From positions 2,852,001-2,916,000 of the forward strand of contig NZ_JAHLZY020000001.1 in NCBI RefSeq assembly GCF_018967865.2: a stretch of 64,000 nucleotides of DNA, given 5' to 3'. Source of the stretch: Hymenobacter siberiensis (GTDB lineage Bacteria; Bacteroidota; Bacteroidia; Cytophagales; Hymenobacteraceae). Position numbers and translations under genes: made by a program. Of the stretch, positions 1-7,396 are shown in pieces; within the stretch, counting starts at the first letter, position 1, and every line of letters starts with the position of its first letter. The notes under the pieces were generated by a model. That model made no database searches. It was not told the DNA's origin and worked only from the letters and a program-made list of their open reading frames with translations.

Positions 1-623
1 AGCGTTGAGCTCACTTTATCCAGCACTTCGTTGGCCCGGTCGCGGCCGGCTTTGGGCACCAGCATCACGATGCCGGCCCGGTACAGCTTGGGCTGAATGG
101 CAATGAACAGCGCCAGAAATACCACCACATACACATCAGCCAGCACACCGATAGTAGTCGAAAAGATGCCCGTGGCCCGGCCCAGCCACTCCGAGCCACC
201 CCCCAGAATCTTCTTGTAGCTCAGGTTTTCCTGCGACAGCCATTCGCCCCAGCGGGTGCCCGCAATGCGCTCCTGAAAGCTGCGATAAGCCTCCGGCAGC
301 TGCTCGCGCATCTGGCTGGCCTGCTCGCCAATCCGGGCTGAGAACAGCCAGCCCATGGTGCCCAGCAGGCCCAGCACCAGCAATGCTACCACCGCCAGCG
401 CCAGGCCATTTGGTAGCTTGGTGCGGCGGTGCAGCCACTCGGCGCCGGCCCGCAGCGGCAGCGCAATGAGCAGCGCCGCCAGCACCCGCAGCAATACGGC
501 GAAGGCCGTGCCCAGCAATCCCGTTATCAGCAGCACCGCCAGGGCAATGCCGACCGTAATGCCCACGCGGCGCACAAAAACATGCTGCGACAATCGGCTA
601 GCAACGGGCGTAAACTGGTCCAT
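1..623 (-). CDS. AI-2E family transporter (PerM-like), truncated by window edge
   Basis: The reverse strand reads open from an ATG at 623 to the first base, giving about 207 residues of the N-terminal part of a polytopic membrane protein. Two hydrophobic pairs near residues 17-45 and 60-85, then an amphipathic stretch (SQMREQLPEAYRSFQERI) and a further hydrophobic segment (TTIGVLADVYVVVFLALFI) followed by QPKLYRAGIV, fit the AI-2E/PerM permease family (DUF20). These proteins are about 350 residues, so roughly 40% is missing. Substrate cannot be told from sequence: family members have been linked to autoinducer-2 export, Na+/H+ antiport and general permease roles. The 24-bp gap to paaE, in the same orientation, allows co-transcription. 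Confidence 0.75.
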   Translation of the reverse strand, partial: MDQFTPVASRLSQHVFVRRVGITVGIALAVLLITGLLGTAFAVLLRVLAALLIALPLRAGAEWLHRRTKLPNGLALAVVALLVLGLLGTMGWLFSARIGEQASQMREQLPEAYRSFQERIAGTRWGEWLSQENLSYKKILGGGSEWLGRATGIFSTTIGVLADVYVVVFLALFIAIQPKLYRAGIVMLVPKAGRDRANEVLDKVSST

Positions 624-647
624 CCGGCGGCGTTAAAGCGTTGGCAA

Positions 648-1727
648 CTACTGGTCGAAGTCCACCGCTACCGTTTCGGTGGTGGGGCGGGCCTGGCAGG
701 TCAGCACGTAGCCTTTGGCTATTTCTGTATCCGACAGGGAGTAGTTTACGTCCATTTCTACCTTGCCGGCCGTCACGCGGGCGCGGCAGGTGCTGCACAT
801 GCCGTTTTTGCAGGAATACGGCGCATCCACGCCGGTTTCCAGCAGCGCATCGAGGATGGTATTGCCGTAGTACGACATCTCCAGCACGCGGGTATTGCCG
901 TCGAGCTGCACCGTTACGCGGCTATGCTTGTCGTCTTCGCCCACGGGCGGCAGCTTGGGCTTGGGCGCCCCGGCGGCCCCGGCATTGGCCGAGCCAAACA
1001 TCTCGAAGTGAATCTTATCCAGCGTCACGCCGGCCTCGGTGAGGGCGGCACGCACGCCGTTTATCATATCCTCCGGCCCGCAGATGAAGCACTCGTCAAC
1101 CTGGCTGGCGGGCACAATCTTGTCCAGAAACTGCGCGGCCTTGGCCTGGTCGATGCGGCCGAACAACAGGTCCGATTCGCCCTGCTCACGGCTCAGCACA
1201 TGGTACACGCTGAGCCGGTTCAGGAACCGGTTTTTCAGCCCTTCGATGCCTTCCTTAAAAATGATGGAATTGCGGCCCCGGTTGCCGTACACCAGCGTAA
1301 CCTGGCTGCCCGACTCAGTGAGCAACACGGTTTTGATGATGCTGAACACCGGCGTAATGCCGCTGCCGGCCGCAAAAAACAGGTAGTTTTTGACCTGCTC
1401 CGGATGTAAAGAAGTGTGAAAGTGGCCGGCGGGCGGCATCACGTCCAGCTCCTCGCCCACGCGCAAGACATCCACGGCCAACGACGAAAACCGCCCCTGC
1501 GGCACCTTCTTGATGGCCACCTGCCACTCGCCTTCCAGCGGGCTGCTGCAAATGGAATACGAGCGCCGCAGCTCCTCGCCATTGTGCTCGCGCCGAAACG
1601 TGAGGTACTGCCCCTGCGTGAACGCAAACGTCTCGCGCAGTTCCGCCGGCATGTCCAACGATACCACTACGCTGTCCGGGGTTTCCCGCTGAATGCGCTT
1701 GATTTTTACTTTATGGAAGCGGCTCAT
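648..1727 (-). CDS. paaE: Phenylacetyl-CoA epoxidase reductase subunit PaaE (2Fe-2S ferredoxin reductase)
   Basis: A 359-residue flavin reductase that passes electrons from NADPH to the di-iron oxygenase PaaABCD, which epoxidises phenylacetyl-CoA. The order is FAD-binding domain (RRSYSICSSP near residues 55-64), NAD-binding domain (FFAAGSGITPVFSI, then ECFICGPEDMI), and a C-terminal plant-type ferredoxin domain with the cluster cysteines YSCKNGMCSTC plus LTC near the end. Length and order match PaaE. It lies 2 bp behind a TetR-type regulator in the same transcript. The other paa genes are not in the window, so another hydroxylase reductase of the same architecture remains possible. Confidence 0.85.
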   Translation of the reverse strand: MSRFHKVKIKRIQRETPDSVVVSLDMPAELRETFAFTQGQYLTFRREHNGEELRRSYSICSSPLEGEWQVAIKKVPQGRFSSLAVDVLRVGEELDVMPPAGHFHTSLHPEQVKNYLFFAAGSGITPVFSIIKTVLLTESGSQVTLVYGNRGRNSIIFKEGIEGLKNRFLNRLSVYHVLSREQGESDLLFGRIDQAKAAQFLDKIVPASQVDECFICGPEDMINGVRAALTEAGVTLDKIHFEMFGSANAGAAGAPKPKLPPVGEDDKHSRVTVQLDGNTRVLEMSYYGNTILDALLETGVDAPYSCKNGMCSTCRARVTAGKVEMDVNYSLSDTEIAKGYVLTCQARPTTETVAVDFDQ

Positions 1728-1729
1728 TA

Positions 1730-2308
1730 TTAATTTTTTGCCAGGCCATTCAACAGAATGGTCATGATATCATCTTCCAGCTCCTGCGCCGTGACGCCCC
1801 GGCCCGGCCGGTACCATAGCTCCACCCACCGCACCGCCGACAAAATGGTGAACAACGCCACCGAGGCGTTCACGGGCCGAAACTCGCCGGCGGCGATACC
1901 GCTTTCAATCAGCGCCGCGAAGCCCTTCTCGTACTGCTTGCGGGCGTCTTTAAATTGCTCCAGCTTGCCGCTGGTCAGGTATTTCCAGTCGTTGTTGGCC
2001 ACCGACACGGCCGCGCCGTCCTCCAGCATCAGGTTGATGTGCAGGCGCAACAGCTGCTTCAGCTTGTCGCCGTTCGAGCCGGACATCTGCTCCACATCAG
2101 CCAGCTGCGCGATGTAGGTATCGGAAACGTGAAAGCAGAGGTGCTCCAGAATCTCATCCTTCGACTTGATGTGGTTGTACATGCTGGCTGCCTCCATGCC
2201 CACTTCGCCCGCTAGGTCACGCATCGACGTACCGCCGAAGCCTTTCAGCTTGAATAGCTTAGCGGCCTCGTCCAGAATAATCTGGCGCTTGTTCAGTTTC
2301 TTGCTCAT
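1730..2308 (-). CDS. TetR/AcrR family transcriptional regulator, probably PaaR-like
   Basis: A 192-residue TetR regulator. The N-terminal helix-turn-helix is plain (RQIILDEAAKLFKLKGFGGTSMRDLAGEVGM, then SMYNHIKSKDEIL). The C-terminal half is a typical all-helical ligand domain of the kind found in acyl-CoA-responsive members. Its stop lies 2 bp before paaE, so both genes share a transcript. A 16-bp palindrome sits on the -33 element of its promoter (2448-2463), which fits autorepression relieved by an aromatic CoA ester. The ligand is inferred only from the paaE neighbour. Confidence 0.85.
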   Translation of the reverse strand: MSKKLNKRQIILDEAAKLFKLKGFGGTSMRDLAGEVGMEAASMYNHIKSKDEILEHLCFHVSDTYIAQLADVEQMSGSNGDKLKQLLRLHINLMLEDGAAVSVANNDWKYLTSGKLEQFKDARKQYEKGFAALIESGIAAGEFRPVNASVALFTILSAVRWVELWYRPGRGVTAQELEDDIMTILLNGLAKN

Positions 2309-2423
2309 GCGCTAAGCGGGCAAGGACAGGGCGTGGCAGTCCGGCTGCAATACAGCGCAAATTGCTCAATATCAGAATTGAGGACCATACAATGAGAAAG
2401 CGAAGGGTGGGAATTGGGTAGCT

Positions 2424-2463
2424 CAAAGGTACAGCCGCCTATTAAACTAACAAATGTTTGTTA
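2424..2463 (-). promoter_or_regulatory. Promoter and palindromic operator of the tetR-paaE operon
   Basis: On the reverse strand TTTG (2451-2454) is followed after 19-20 bp by TACCTTTG (2424-2431), an almost ideal Bacteroidetes -33/-7 pair. A perfect 7+7 palindrome, TAACAAATGTTTGTTA at 2448-2463, covers the -33 element. A TetR dimer bound there would block the sigma factor. The start site would be near 2417, leaving a leader of about 110 nt. Confidence 0.7.
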
Positions 2464-2606
2464 TTGCCTGGCGCTCATTCCGGCCACCCGCAGGGTTGGG
2501 TAAGCGCCAATCATCTCGGCATATTTTGGCAATGCAACCACAGTTTCCCACTACTTTGCAAGTAACATCATATTTTCAATAATTTTATCGTCTTAATTAT
2601 CAGTCT

Positions 2607-2645
2607 AGTGAGTGTTCACTTACAGATAGTGAGCTAACACTCATT
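2607..2645. promoter_or_regulatory. Long inverted-repeat operator, TetR-type
   Basis: The outer arms AGTGAGTGTT (2607-2616) and AACACTCATT (2636-2645) pair with one mismatch, and inner CACT/AGTG copies (2617-2620, 2628-2631) add a second nested repeat. TAGTGAG also occurs as a direct repeat (2606-2612 and 2627-2633). The site ends where the -33 region of a rightward promoter would begin. It lies about 350 bp upstream of the second TetR gene, the obvious candidate binder. Confidence 0.55.
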
Positions 2646-2673
2646 TTAGAAAACAAAAGCTTCCCTACCTTTG
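2644..2673 (+). promoter_or_regulatory. Rightward promoter serving a very short transcript
   Basis: TACCTTTG at 2666-2673 is a perfect -7 box, with a weak T-rich -33 region at 2644-2647. The only reading frame downstream before a strong hairpin (2827-2868) is an 18-codon one at 2740-2796 (MNSHPVWKHLLKMTLPSR) with no recognisable relatives. The transcript would be about 190 nt. Confidence 0.5.
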
Positions 2674-2826
2674 TCTCGCTGCCGAGCAACATCTCACCCA
2701 TTTGCCAGGCAGCCAAATTCCCACGTTCTGTTTAACCAGATGAACTCCCACCCCGTCTGGAAACATTTGCTGAAAATGACGTTGCCTTCGCGCTAGAGGG
2801 TTCCAACAACCAGTTTATCAGCCTAT

Positions 2827-2868
2827 TACAGCCGGCTAAATCGAATACGTTCGATTTAGCCGGCTGTA
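2827..2868 (+). terminator. Strong hairpin terminator
   Basis: A perfect 19-bp stem (arms 2827-2845 and 2850-2868) with a TACG loop, followed by CCTTTTGG. It closes the short unit that starts near 2680 and would insulate the downstream TetR gene. Confidence 0.6.
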
Positions 2869-2997
2869 CCTTTTGGGGGTAATCTGAGCCATTGGGGTTT
2901 TTAATCCGGATGGCTTAGAGTACCTTACCTAAAACTCGCATTTTCCCAGCCCGAAGCCGTTATTTTGGGCATTCATCTTCTTCATCCGGTCTGGCCA

Positions 2998-3540
2998 ATG
3001 ACCAGTCATTCTAAAATCGAACAAACGGCCCTGCAGCTCTTCGGTGAGCGCGGGTACGACAATACCTCTACCCTGCTCATCGCAAAGACGGCCGGGGTTT
3101 CCGAAGCCTTGTTGTTCAAGTATTTCCTGAGCAAAGAGAAGCTTTTTGAGTACCTGATTAAACAGGGCTTCCAGCGCATTGTGGAAGCCAACCGGGGCAT
3201 TCTCGCCGAGAAAGACCCCCGGGCGCTGATTGAGAAGACCATCGACCTGCCCTACAAGTTGGTGCACGACGAGCCCGATTTCTGGAAAGTGCAGGACAAG
3301 GAGTTTAGCAAGCCACTGGTACAGAAGTACTTTCAGCGATTCATGAGCCCCATTGATAGCCTCCTGAAACAGGCCTTTGTACAGCTGGGTACTGATGACC
3401 CGGAAATGATGACGCTGCGGCTGCTGCTGCTTATCCAGAGCCTGTGGCGCAACCTGCTGTATGAGCACGATGAAAGCCTGCTGCGCGTGGGTGAACACCT
3501 CAAAAACACGTATGTGCAGGGACTGCCGCTACCCAAATAA
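2998..3540 (+). CDS. TetR/AcrR family transcriptional regulator
   Basis: A 180-residue regulator from the ATG at 2998; an upstream in-frame TTG at 2965 lies inside the likely -7 box (TATTTTGG, 2961-2968) and is not used here. The helix-turn-helix is clear: SKIEQTALQLFGERGYDNTSTLLIAKTAGVSE followed by LLFKYFLSKEKLF. The ligand domain is unremarkable. It does not adjoin a pump or enzyme operon of its own, although a complex TetR-type operator (2607-2645) lies just upstream, and an RND operon without local regulator is found at 53-59 kb. Target and ligand are unknown. Confidence 0.85.
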   Translation: MTSHSKIEQTALQLFGERGYDNTSTLLIAKTAGVSEALLFKYFLSKEKLFEYLIKQGFQRIVEANRGILAEKDPRALIEKTIDLPYKLVHDEPDFWKVQDKEFSKPLVQKYFQRFMSPIDSLLKQAFVQLGTDDPEMMTLRLLLLIQSLWRNLLYEHDESLLRVGEHLKNTYVQGLPLPK

Positions 3541-3549
3541 AGCAAGGTT

Positions 3550-3576
3550 TGATAAAAATTCAGCGTGCTTTTATCA
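3550..3576 (+). terminator. Possible weak terminator after tetR
   Basis: TGATAAAA (3550-3557) and TTTTATCA (3569-3576) form an AT-rich 8-bp stem 10 bp behind the TetR stop. Stability is low. Confidence 0.3.
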
Positions 3577-3727
3577 GCAAACAACCAATTGATTGTCAAA
3601 TAATTAAATAATAAAAACCCCTTACTGAATAAGCTGCTACCCGGGTAGTGAAAGGCCGGCTTCTCAACGTTTACATCTACGGTTCCCAATTTTGCGTTGG
3701 TAAAAGTGCCGTTCACTTTTCTTGCCC

Positions 3728-5515
3728 ATGCCCCATCACGCCGTTCACCGCTTGCTGCGCCCGCTATTGCTTTGGCGGGCACGCCACATCAGTGAGCGGA
3801 TGTATATGCTCATTCTGAGCATGTTGGTGGGTGCGGCGGCGGGCCTCGCGGCAGTGGTACTGAAAAACTCGGTTCACTGGGCCCAGGAGATGCTGCGCAT
3901 GGGTATTTCGGAGCCCAACCGGGTATTTGCGCTTTCGGTGTACCCGGTTATCGGCATTGCGCTCACGGTTCTTTTCACCAAGCTGTTTCTGGGCGGGCAG
4001 CTGGGGCGCGGCATTGCCCCCATCATCTACAACACCGCCCGGGAAGGCAGCGTGGTCCCGCGCTCCAAGCTGTATTCGCAGCTGGTGACGGCCTTTTTTA
4101 CGGTCACGTTTGGGGGCTCGGCCGGCACCGAGGCCCCAATTTCGGTTACGGGCGCGGCCATTGGCTCCAACGCGGGGCGGATACTGCACCTGGACCGGCG
4201 GCGGCGGCGGCTGCTCACGGGCTGCGGGGCGGCGGCGGGCGTGGCGGCCATCTTCAACTCGCCCATCGCGGGGGTGCTGTTTGCGGTCGAAACCATTTTG
4301 CTGGAGCTGCCGGCGCAGTATTTCATTCCGCTGCTGATTTCGTCGGCCACGGCCACGGTGATTTCGAAAGCCCTGTACGAAGGCCAGCCATTCGTGCTCA
4401 TCACCACCAGCTGGCCGGTCGATGCGGTGCCGTTTTACGTGCTGCTGGGGCTGTTCACGGCCTTCTTTTCAGTGTATATGATTCGGACCTACCACTGGTT
4501 CGACCGCTTTTTTGAGCGTTGGCCGGGCCTGAACTGGCGCAAGGTACTCGTGGCGGGCAGTGCGCTGGGCGGGCTTATTTTCCTGTTTCCAACGCTGTAT
4601 GGCGAGGGTTACAACACGGTGGAGCTGCTGCTGCGCGGCCACGCCGACCAAATCACGGATGGCAGTATATTCTCTGTTTATCAGGATAATAACCCCTGGC
4701 TGCTGCTAGTACTGGTGCTGTTCAGCATGATGCTGAAGGTGGTAGCCACGAGCATTACGGTGGGCGGCGGCGGCAACGGCGGCATGTTCGGCTCGTCGCT
4801 GTTTGCGGGGGCACTGGCGGGGTTTTTCTTTGCCCGGCTCATCAATTTGAGCGGGCTGGTACACATTCCGGAGGTGCATTTTGTGGTGTTGGGCATGGCG
4901 GGTACGCTGGCGGGCGTGATTCATGCGCCGCTCACGGCCATTTTTCTCATTGCCGAGATTACCGGCGGCTACGCGCTGTTTGTGCCCCTGATGGTGGTTA
5001 CCAGCAGCTCCTACCTGATTACCAAATACTTCGAGCCGTATTCGGTGTATACGCGCAAGCTCACGCTGAAGGGCGTGGACGTATATGCCAACCGCGACCG
5101 CGGCCTGCTGGCCCAGCTGGACCCGCGCAAGCTGCTCGAAACCGATTTTGTGCCCGTGCGGCCCAAAACGACGCTGGGCGAGCTGGTGGATATTTTCCGC
5201 CATTCGTCGCGCAATTTGTTTCCGGTGGTGGCAGCCGGGGGGCGGCTGCTGGGCGTGGTCAGCCTCGATTCGGTGCGCGATGCGCTCTTTGATGATGCCC
5301 ACTACGGCACCACCAGTGTGCGCGAGCTGATGAAGCCCGCCCCGGCCGTAGTAGGCCCCAATGATGACCTGGAACACACCCTCAGCCTGCTCGACCGCCA
5401 CGGGGCGTGGGCCCTGCCGGTTTGTGAGGAGGACGGCCGCTACCTGGGCTTCATTCTGAAATCGGCTATTCTGGCGCGCTACCGCAAGCAGCTGATTCAG
5501 GAAAGTGAGGCTTGA
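3728..5515 (+). CDS. CLC-family chloride channel/antiporter with C-terminal CBS pair
   Basis: A 595-residue inner membrane protein, start at ATG 3728 rather than the TTG two codons earlier. The CLC selectivity segments are visible: GRGIAP (residues 93-98), GTEAP (133-137) whose Glu135 corresponds to the gating glutamate, and GGMFGSSLFAGA in the second half. About ten hydrophobic helices end near residue 440, and the rest forms two CBS domains (around 455-595) that usually bind adenine nucleotides. The gating Glu is kept, so either a channel or a Cl-/H+ exchanger is possible. Regulation by adenosine nucleotides is inferred from the CBS pair. Confidence 0.9.
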   Translation: MPHHAVHRLLRPLLLWRARHISERMYMLILSMLVGAAAGLAAVVLKNSVHWAQEMLRMGISEPNRVFALSVYPVIGIALTVLFTKLFLGGQLGRGIAPIIYNTAREGSVVPRSKLYSQLVTAFFTVTFGGSAGTEAPISVTGAAIGSNAGRILHLDRRRRRLLTGCGAAAGVAAIFNSPIAGVLFAVETILLELPAQYFIPLLISSATATVISKALYEGQPFVLITTSWPVDAVPFYVLLGLFTAFFSVYMIRTYHWFDRFFERWPGLNWRKVLVAGSALGGLIFLFPTLYGEGYNTVELLLRGHADQITDGSIFSVYQDNNPWLLLVLVLFSMMLKVVATSITVGGGGNGGMFGSSLFAGALAGFFFARLINLSGLVHIPEVHFVVLGMAGTLAGVIHAPLTAIFLIAEITGGYALFVPLMVVTSSSYLITKYFEPYSVYTRKLTLKGVDVYANRDRGLLAQLDPRKLLETDFVPVRPKTTLGELVDIFRHSSRNLFPVVAAGGRLLGVVSLDSVRDALFDDAHYGTTSVRELMKPAPAVVGPNDDLEHTLSLLDRHGAWALPVCEEDGRYLGFILKSAILARYRKQLIQESEA

Positions 5516-5535
5516 TGCTACACTTGAAGTCTGTC

Positions 5536-5592
5536 TAAATAGGCGCTGAAAAGCACGTTATGCTTCGCTCCGCTCTGCATGACGCCCTATTT
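5536..5592. repeat. Short inverted repeat between genes
   Basis: AAATAGGCG and CGCCCTATTT enclose ATGCTTCGCTCCGCTCTGCATGACG. The core resembles the one at 47686-47720, so both probably belong to one REP-like family. Confidence 0.5.
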
Positions 5593-5604
5593 GGATAGGT
5601 TCTT

Positions 5605-5689
5605 AATGAGGAATGAAGAATGAGGGATTTACTTTTGTGAGGTTGTTTATTTTCACCTTTCACTCTCAACTCCTCATTCTTAATTCTTC
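5605..5689. repeat. Heptad-type short tandem repeat patch at start of flavoprotein gene
   Basis: Read on the reverse strand 5650-5689 breaks into near-heptamers GAATTAA GAATGAG GAGTTGA GAGTGAA AGGTGAA, and 5605-5625 on the forward strand carries ATGAGGAATGAAGAATGAGG. The two pieces are of opposite orientation. Similar patches lie at 6908-6925, 21641-21685, 27264-27320, 42092-42315 and 43850-43948. Confidence 0.6.
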
Positions 5690-6944
5690 ACCAAGCATCG
5701 CGATAATCGGTGGCGGCCCGGCGGGCTTGCTGGCTGCTCAGTGGCTGGCCGGGCGCGGCTGGAAAGTGCAGCTTTTTGAAGCGCAGGGCACCGTGGGGCG
5801 CAAGTTTCTGGTGGCGGGGCACGGCGGCTTCAACCTAAGCAATTCGGAAGATGCCGCGCATTTTGCTGGGCGCTACGGGGCCGCAAGCACCCGCTTCGGG
5901 GCGCTGCTGGAGCACTTCTCGGCGGCTGATTTGCGGGCCTGGGCCGCTGACTTGGGCATTGAAACCTTTGTGGGTACCAGCGGGCGCATCTTTCCGGTAG
6001 CGGCGCACAAGCCCGCCGATTTGCTGCGGGCCTGGCTGGGGCAGCTGCGCGAGCTGGGCGTTGAAATCAATACCCGCCACCGCTGGCTAGGCTTTGCGGG
6101 CGCTACCGGCCTGCGCCTGCGCGATGAAAGTACCCGAGCCGGGGCCGGCCGCGAATTCATCATCGAGCCCACGGCTACGGTATTGGCGCTGGGCGGCGCA
6201 AGCTGGGCCAAAACTGGCTCCGACGGCGCGTGGGTACCGCTGCTGGAGGAAATTGGGGTGCCGGTAGTGCCCTTCGCGCCGGCCAACTGCGGCGCGGAAG
6301 TAGGCTGGTCGTCCTTCTTCCAGGAAAAAGTAGGCCGGGCACCGCTCAAAAACATTGCCCTGCGTGTGAACGACGGCCCGGCCGTGCGCGGCGAGCTCAT
6401 GCTCACCGACTACGGCTTGGAAGGCACGCCGGTGTACGCCCTCACTCCCGGGGTGCGGGCCGCCCGGGCGGCGGGCGGGCCGGCCGTGCTGCACCTCAAC
6501 CTCAAACCCGACCTCCCCGCTGCCACGCTCCTGCAAAAGCTGCGGCAGCCGCGCGGCAAAGCCTCCTTCCCGGAGTTTTTGAAGAAAACGCTGCACCTGG
6601 GGCCACCCGTGCCCACGCTGCTGCGCGAGGTAGCCCCCGAGGCGGCGGCTTTGCATCCGGAAGCGTTGGCGGCCTTGCTCACGGCGGTGCCGCTACACGT
6701 TGCCGGTCTGCGGCCCCTAGATGAGGCTATTTCTACGGCAGGCGGCGTCGCCTTCGCGGCCGTAGACGAGCACCTGATGCTGCGGCTGCGGCCCGGCACC
6801 TTCGTGGCCGGCGAAATGCTGGACTGGGAGGCACCGACTGGCGGCTACCTGCTGCAGGGCTGCTTCAGTACCGGGGCGTGGGTGGCGCGTGGAGTGGCGT
6901 TGCGCTTAATGAAGAATGAGGATGATAACCTTCCTTATTCCTGA
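5613..6944 (+). CDS. FAD-dependent flavoprotein of the HI0933/TIGR03862 type
   Basis: Up to 443 residues. A dinucleotide-binding motif (SIAIIGGGPAGLLAAQWLAG) is followed by VGRKFLVAGHGGFNLSNSE, typical of the BaiN/HI0933 flavoproteins, and the C-terminal GEMLDWEAPTGGYLLQGCFSTGAW closes the FAD site. The substrate is unknown. The start is unsettled: the first 30 or so residues before SIAIIGGG are encoded by a repeat patch, a perfect -7 box (TACTTTTG, 5630-5637) lies inside it, and no ATG occurs between that box and the fold. Either the box is chance or translation begins at TTG 5643 or another rare codon. The last dozen codons also run into a copy of the repeat (MKNEDDNLPYS). Confidence 0.8.
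   Translation: MKNEGFTFVRLFIFTFHSQLLILNSSPSIAIIGGGPAGLLAAQWLAGRGWKVQLFEAQGTVGRKFLVAGHGGFNLSNSEDAAHFAGRYGAASTRFGALLEHFSAADLRAWAADLGIETFVGTSGRIFPVAAHKPADLLRAWLGQLRELGVEINTRHRWLGFAGATGLRLRDESTRAGAGREFIIEPTATVLALGGASWAKTGSDGAWVPLLEEIGVPVVPFAPANCGAEVGWSSFFQEKVGRAPLKNIALRVNDGPAVRGELMLTDYGLEGTPVYALTPGVRAARAAGGPAVLHLNLKPDLPAATLLQKLRQPRGKASFPEFLKKTLHLGPPVPTLLREVAPEAAALHPEALAALLTAVPLHVAGLRPLDEAISTAGGVAFAAVDEHLMLRLRPGTFVAGEMLDWEAPTGGYLLQGCFSTGAWVARGVALRLMKNEDDNLPYS
5630..5637 (+). promoter_or_regulatory. Candidate -7 box for the flavoprotein gene
   Basis: TACTTTTG matches TAnnTTTG exactly, but no good -33 is visible and it lies downstream of the first in-frame ATG (5613). It bears on the start choice rather than proving it. 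Confidence 0.35.
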
Positions 6945-7202
6945 TTAAACACGGAGCTTTTTAGCTTTTTTATCGGCTTCGCGGAGGATTTCGCGGGCTT
7001 CGCCAAGCAGGCGGCGGCCGGGATTTAGTTCGTCGCGGGCGATGAGGGCAAACAGCAGAAAGAAAGAAACCAGCGGCAGCAGCCAGCCCAGCGCAAACCA
7101 TAGCCAGAACGACCGGCCCCGGCTATCGGCGCAGTACCCGGTCAAAATCGGAATAAAAGATATGGCCACCACCACCACAAAAAGCATGTCGATGAAAGGC
7201 AT
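6945..7202 (-). CDS. Small two-helix membrane protein
   Basis: An 85-residue protein from the ATG at 7202; an earlier in-frame ATG would add a proline-rich tail unlike a membrane protein. It has two hydrophobic segments (MLFVVVVAISFIPILTG and FWLWFALGWLLPLVSFFLLFAL) separated by a short basic loop CADSRGRS, then a charged helical tail (EAREILREADKKAKKLRV). The arrangement resembles small integral proteins of the PLDc_N or superinfection-exclusion type but I cannot assign a function. The stop codon directly abuts that of the flavoprotein gene, so the two genes converge without a gap. Confidence 0.6.
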   Translation of the reverse strand: MPFIDMLFVVVVAISFIPILTGYCADSRGRSFWLWFALGWLLPLVSFFLLFALIARDELNPGRRLLGEAREILREADKKAKKLRV

Positions 7203-7396
7203 AGGCTTGCGGAGTTGGAGAGGTGAGGGCGAGACGGCTACCATAGCCGGCGTGGTACCGAAGATACGGCTTTTGGATAAATGATTTAAGCAGTCAGGCA
7301 GGAAATTTGTTTCGGCAGACCACTATCCGGCCATTTTTTGCGTAGTTCGGGCTGAAGTCGGGCCCGCAGCGGGGTTCGGCCGTTCTGTATTTGCCC

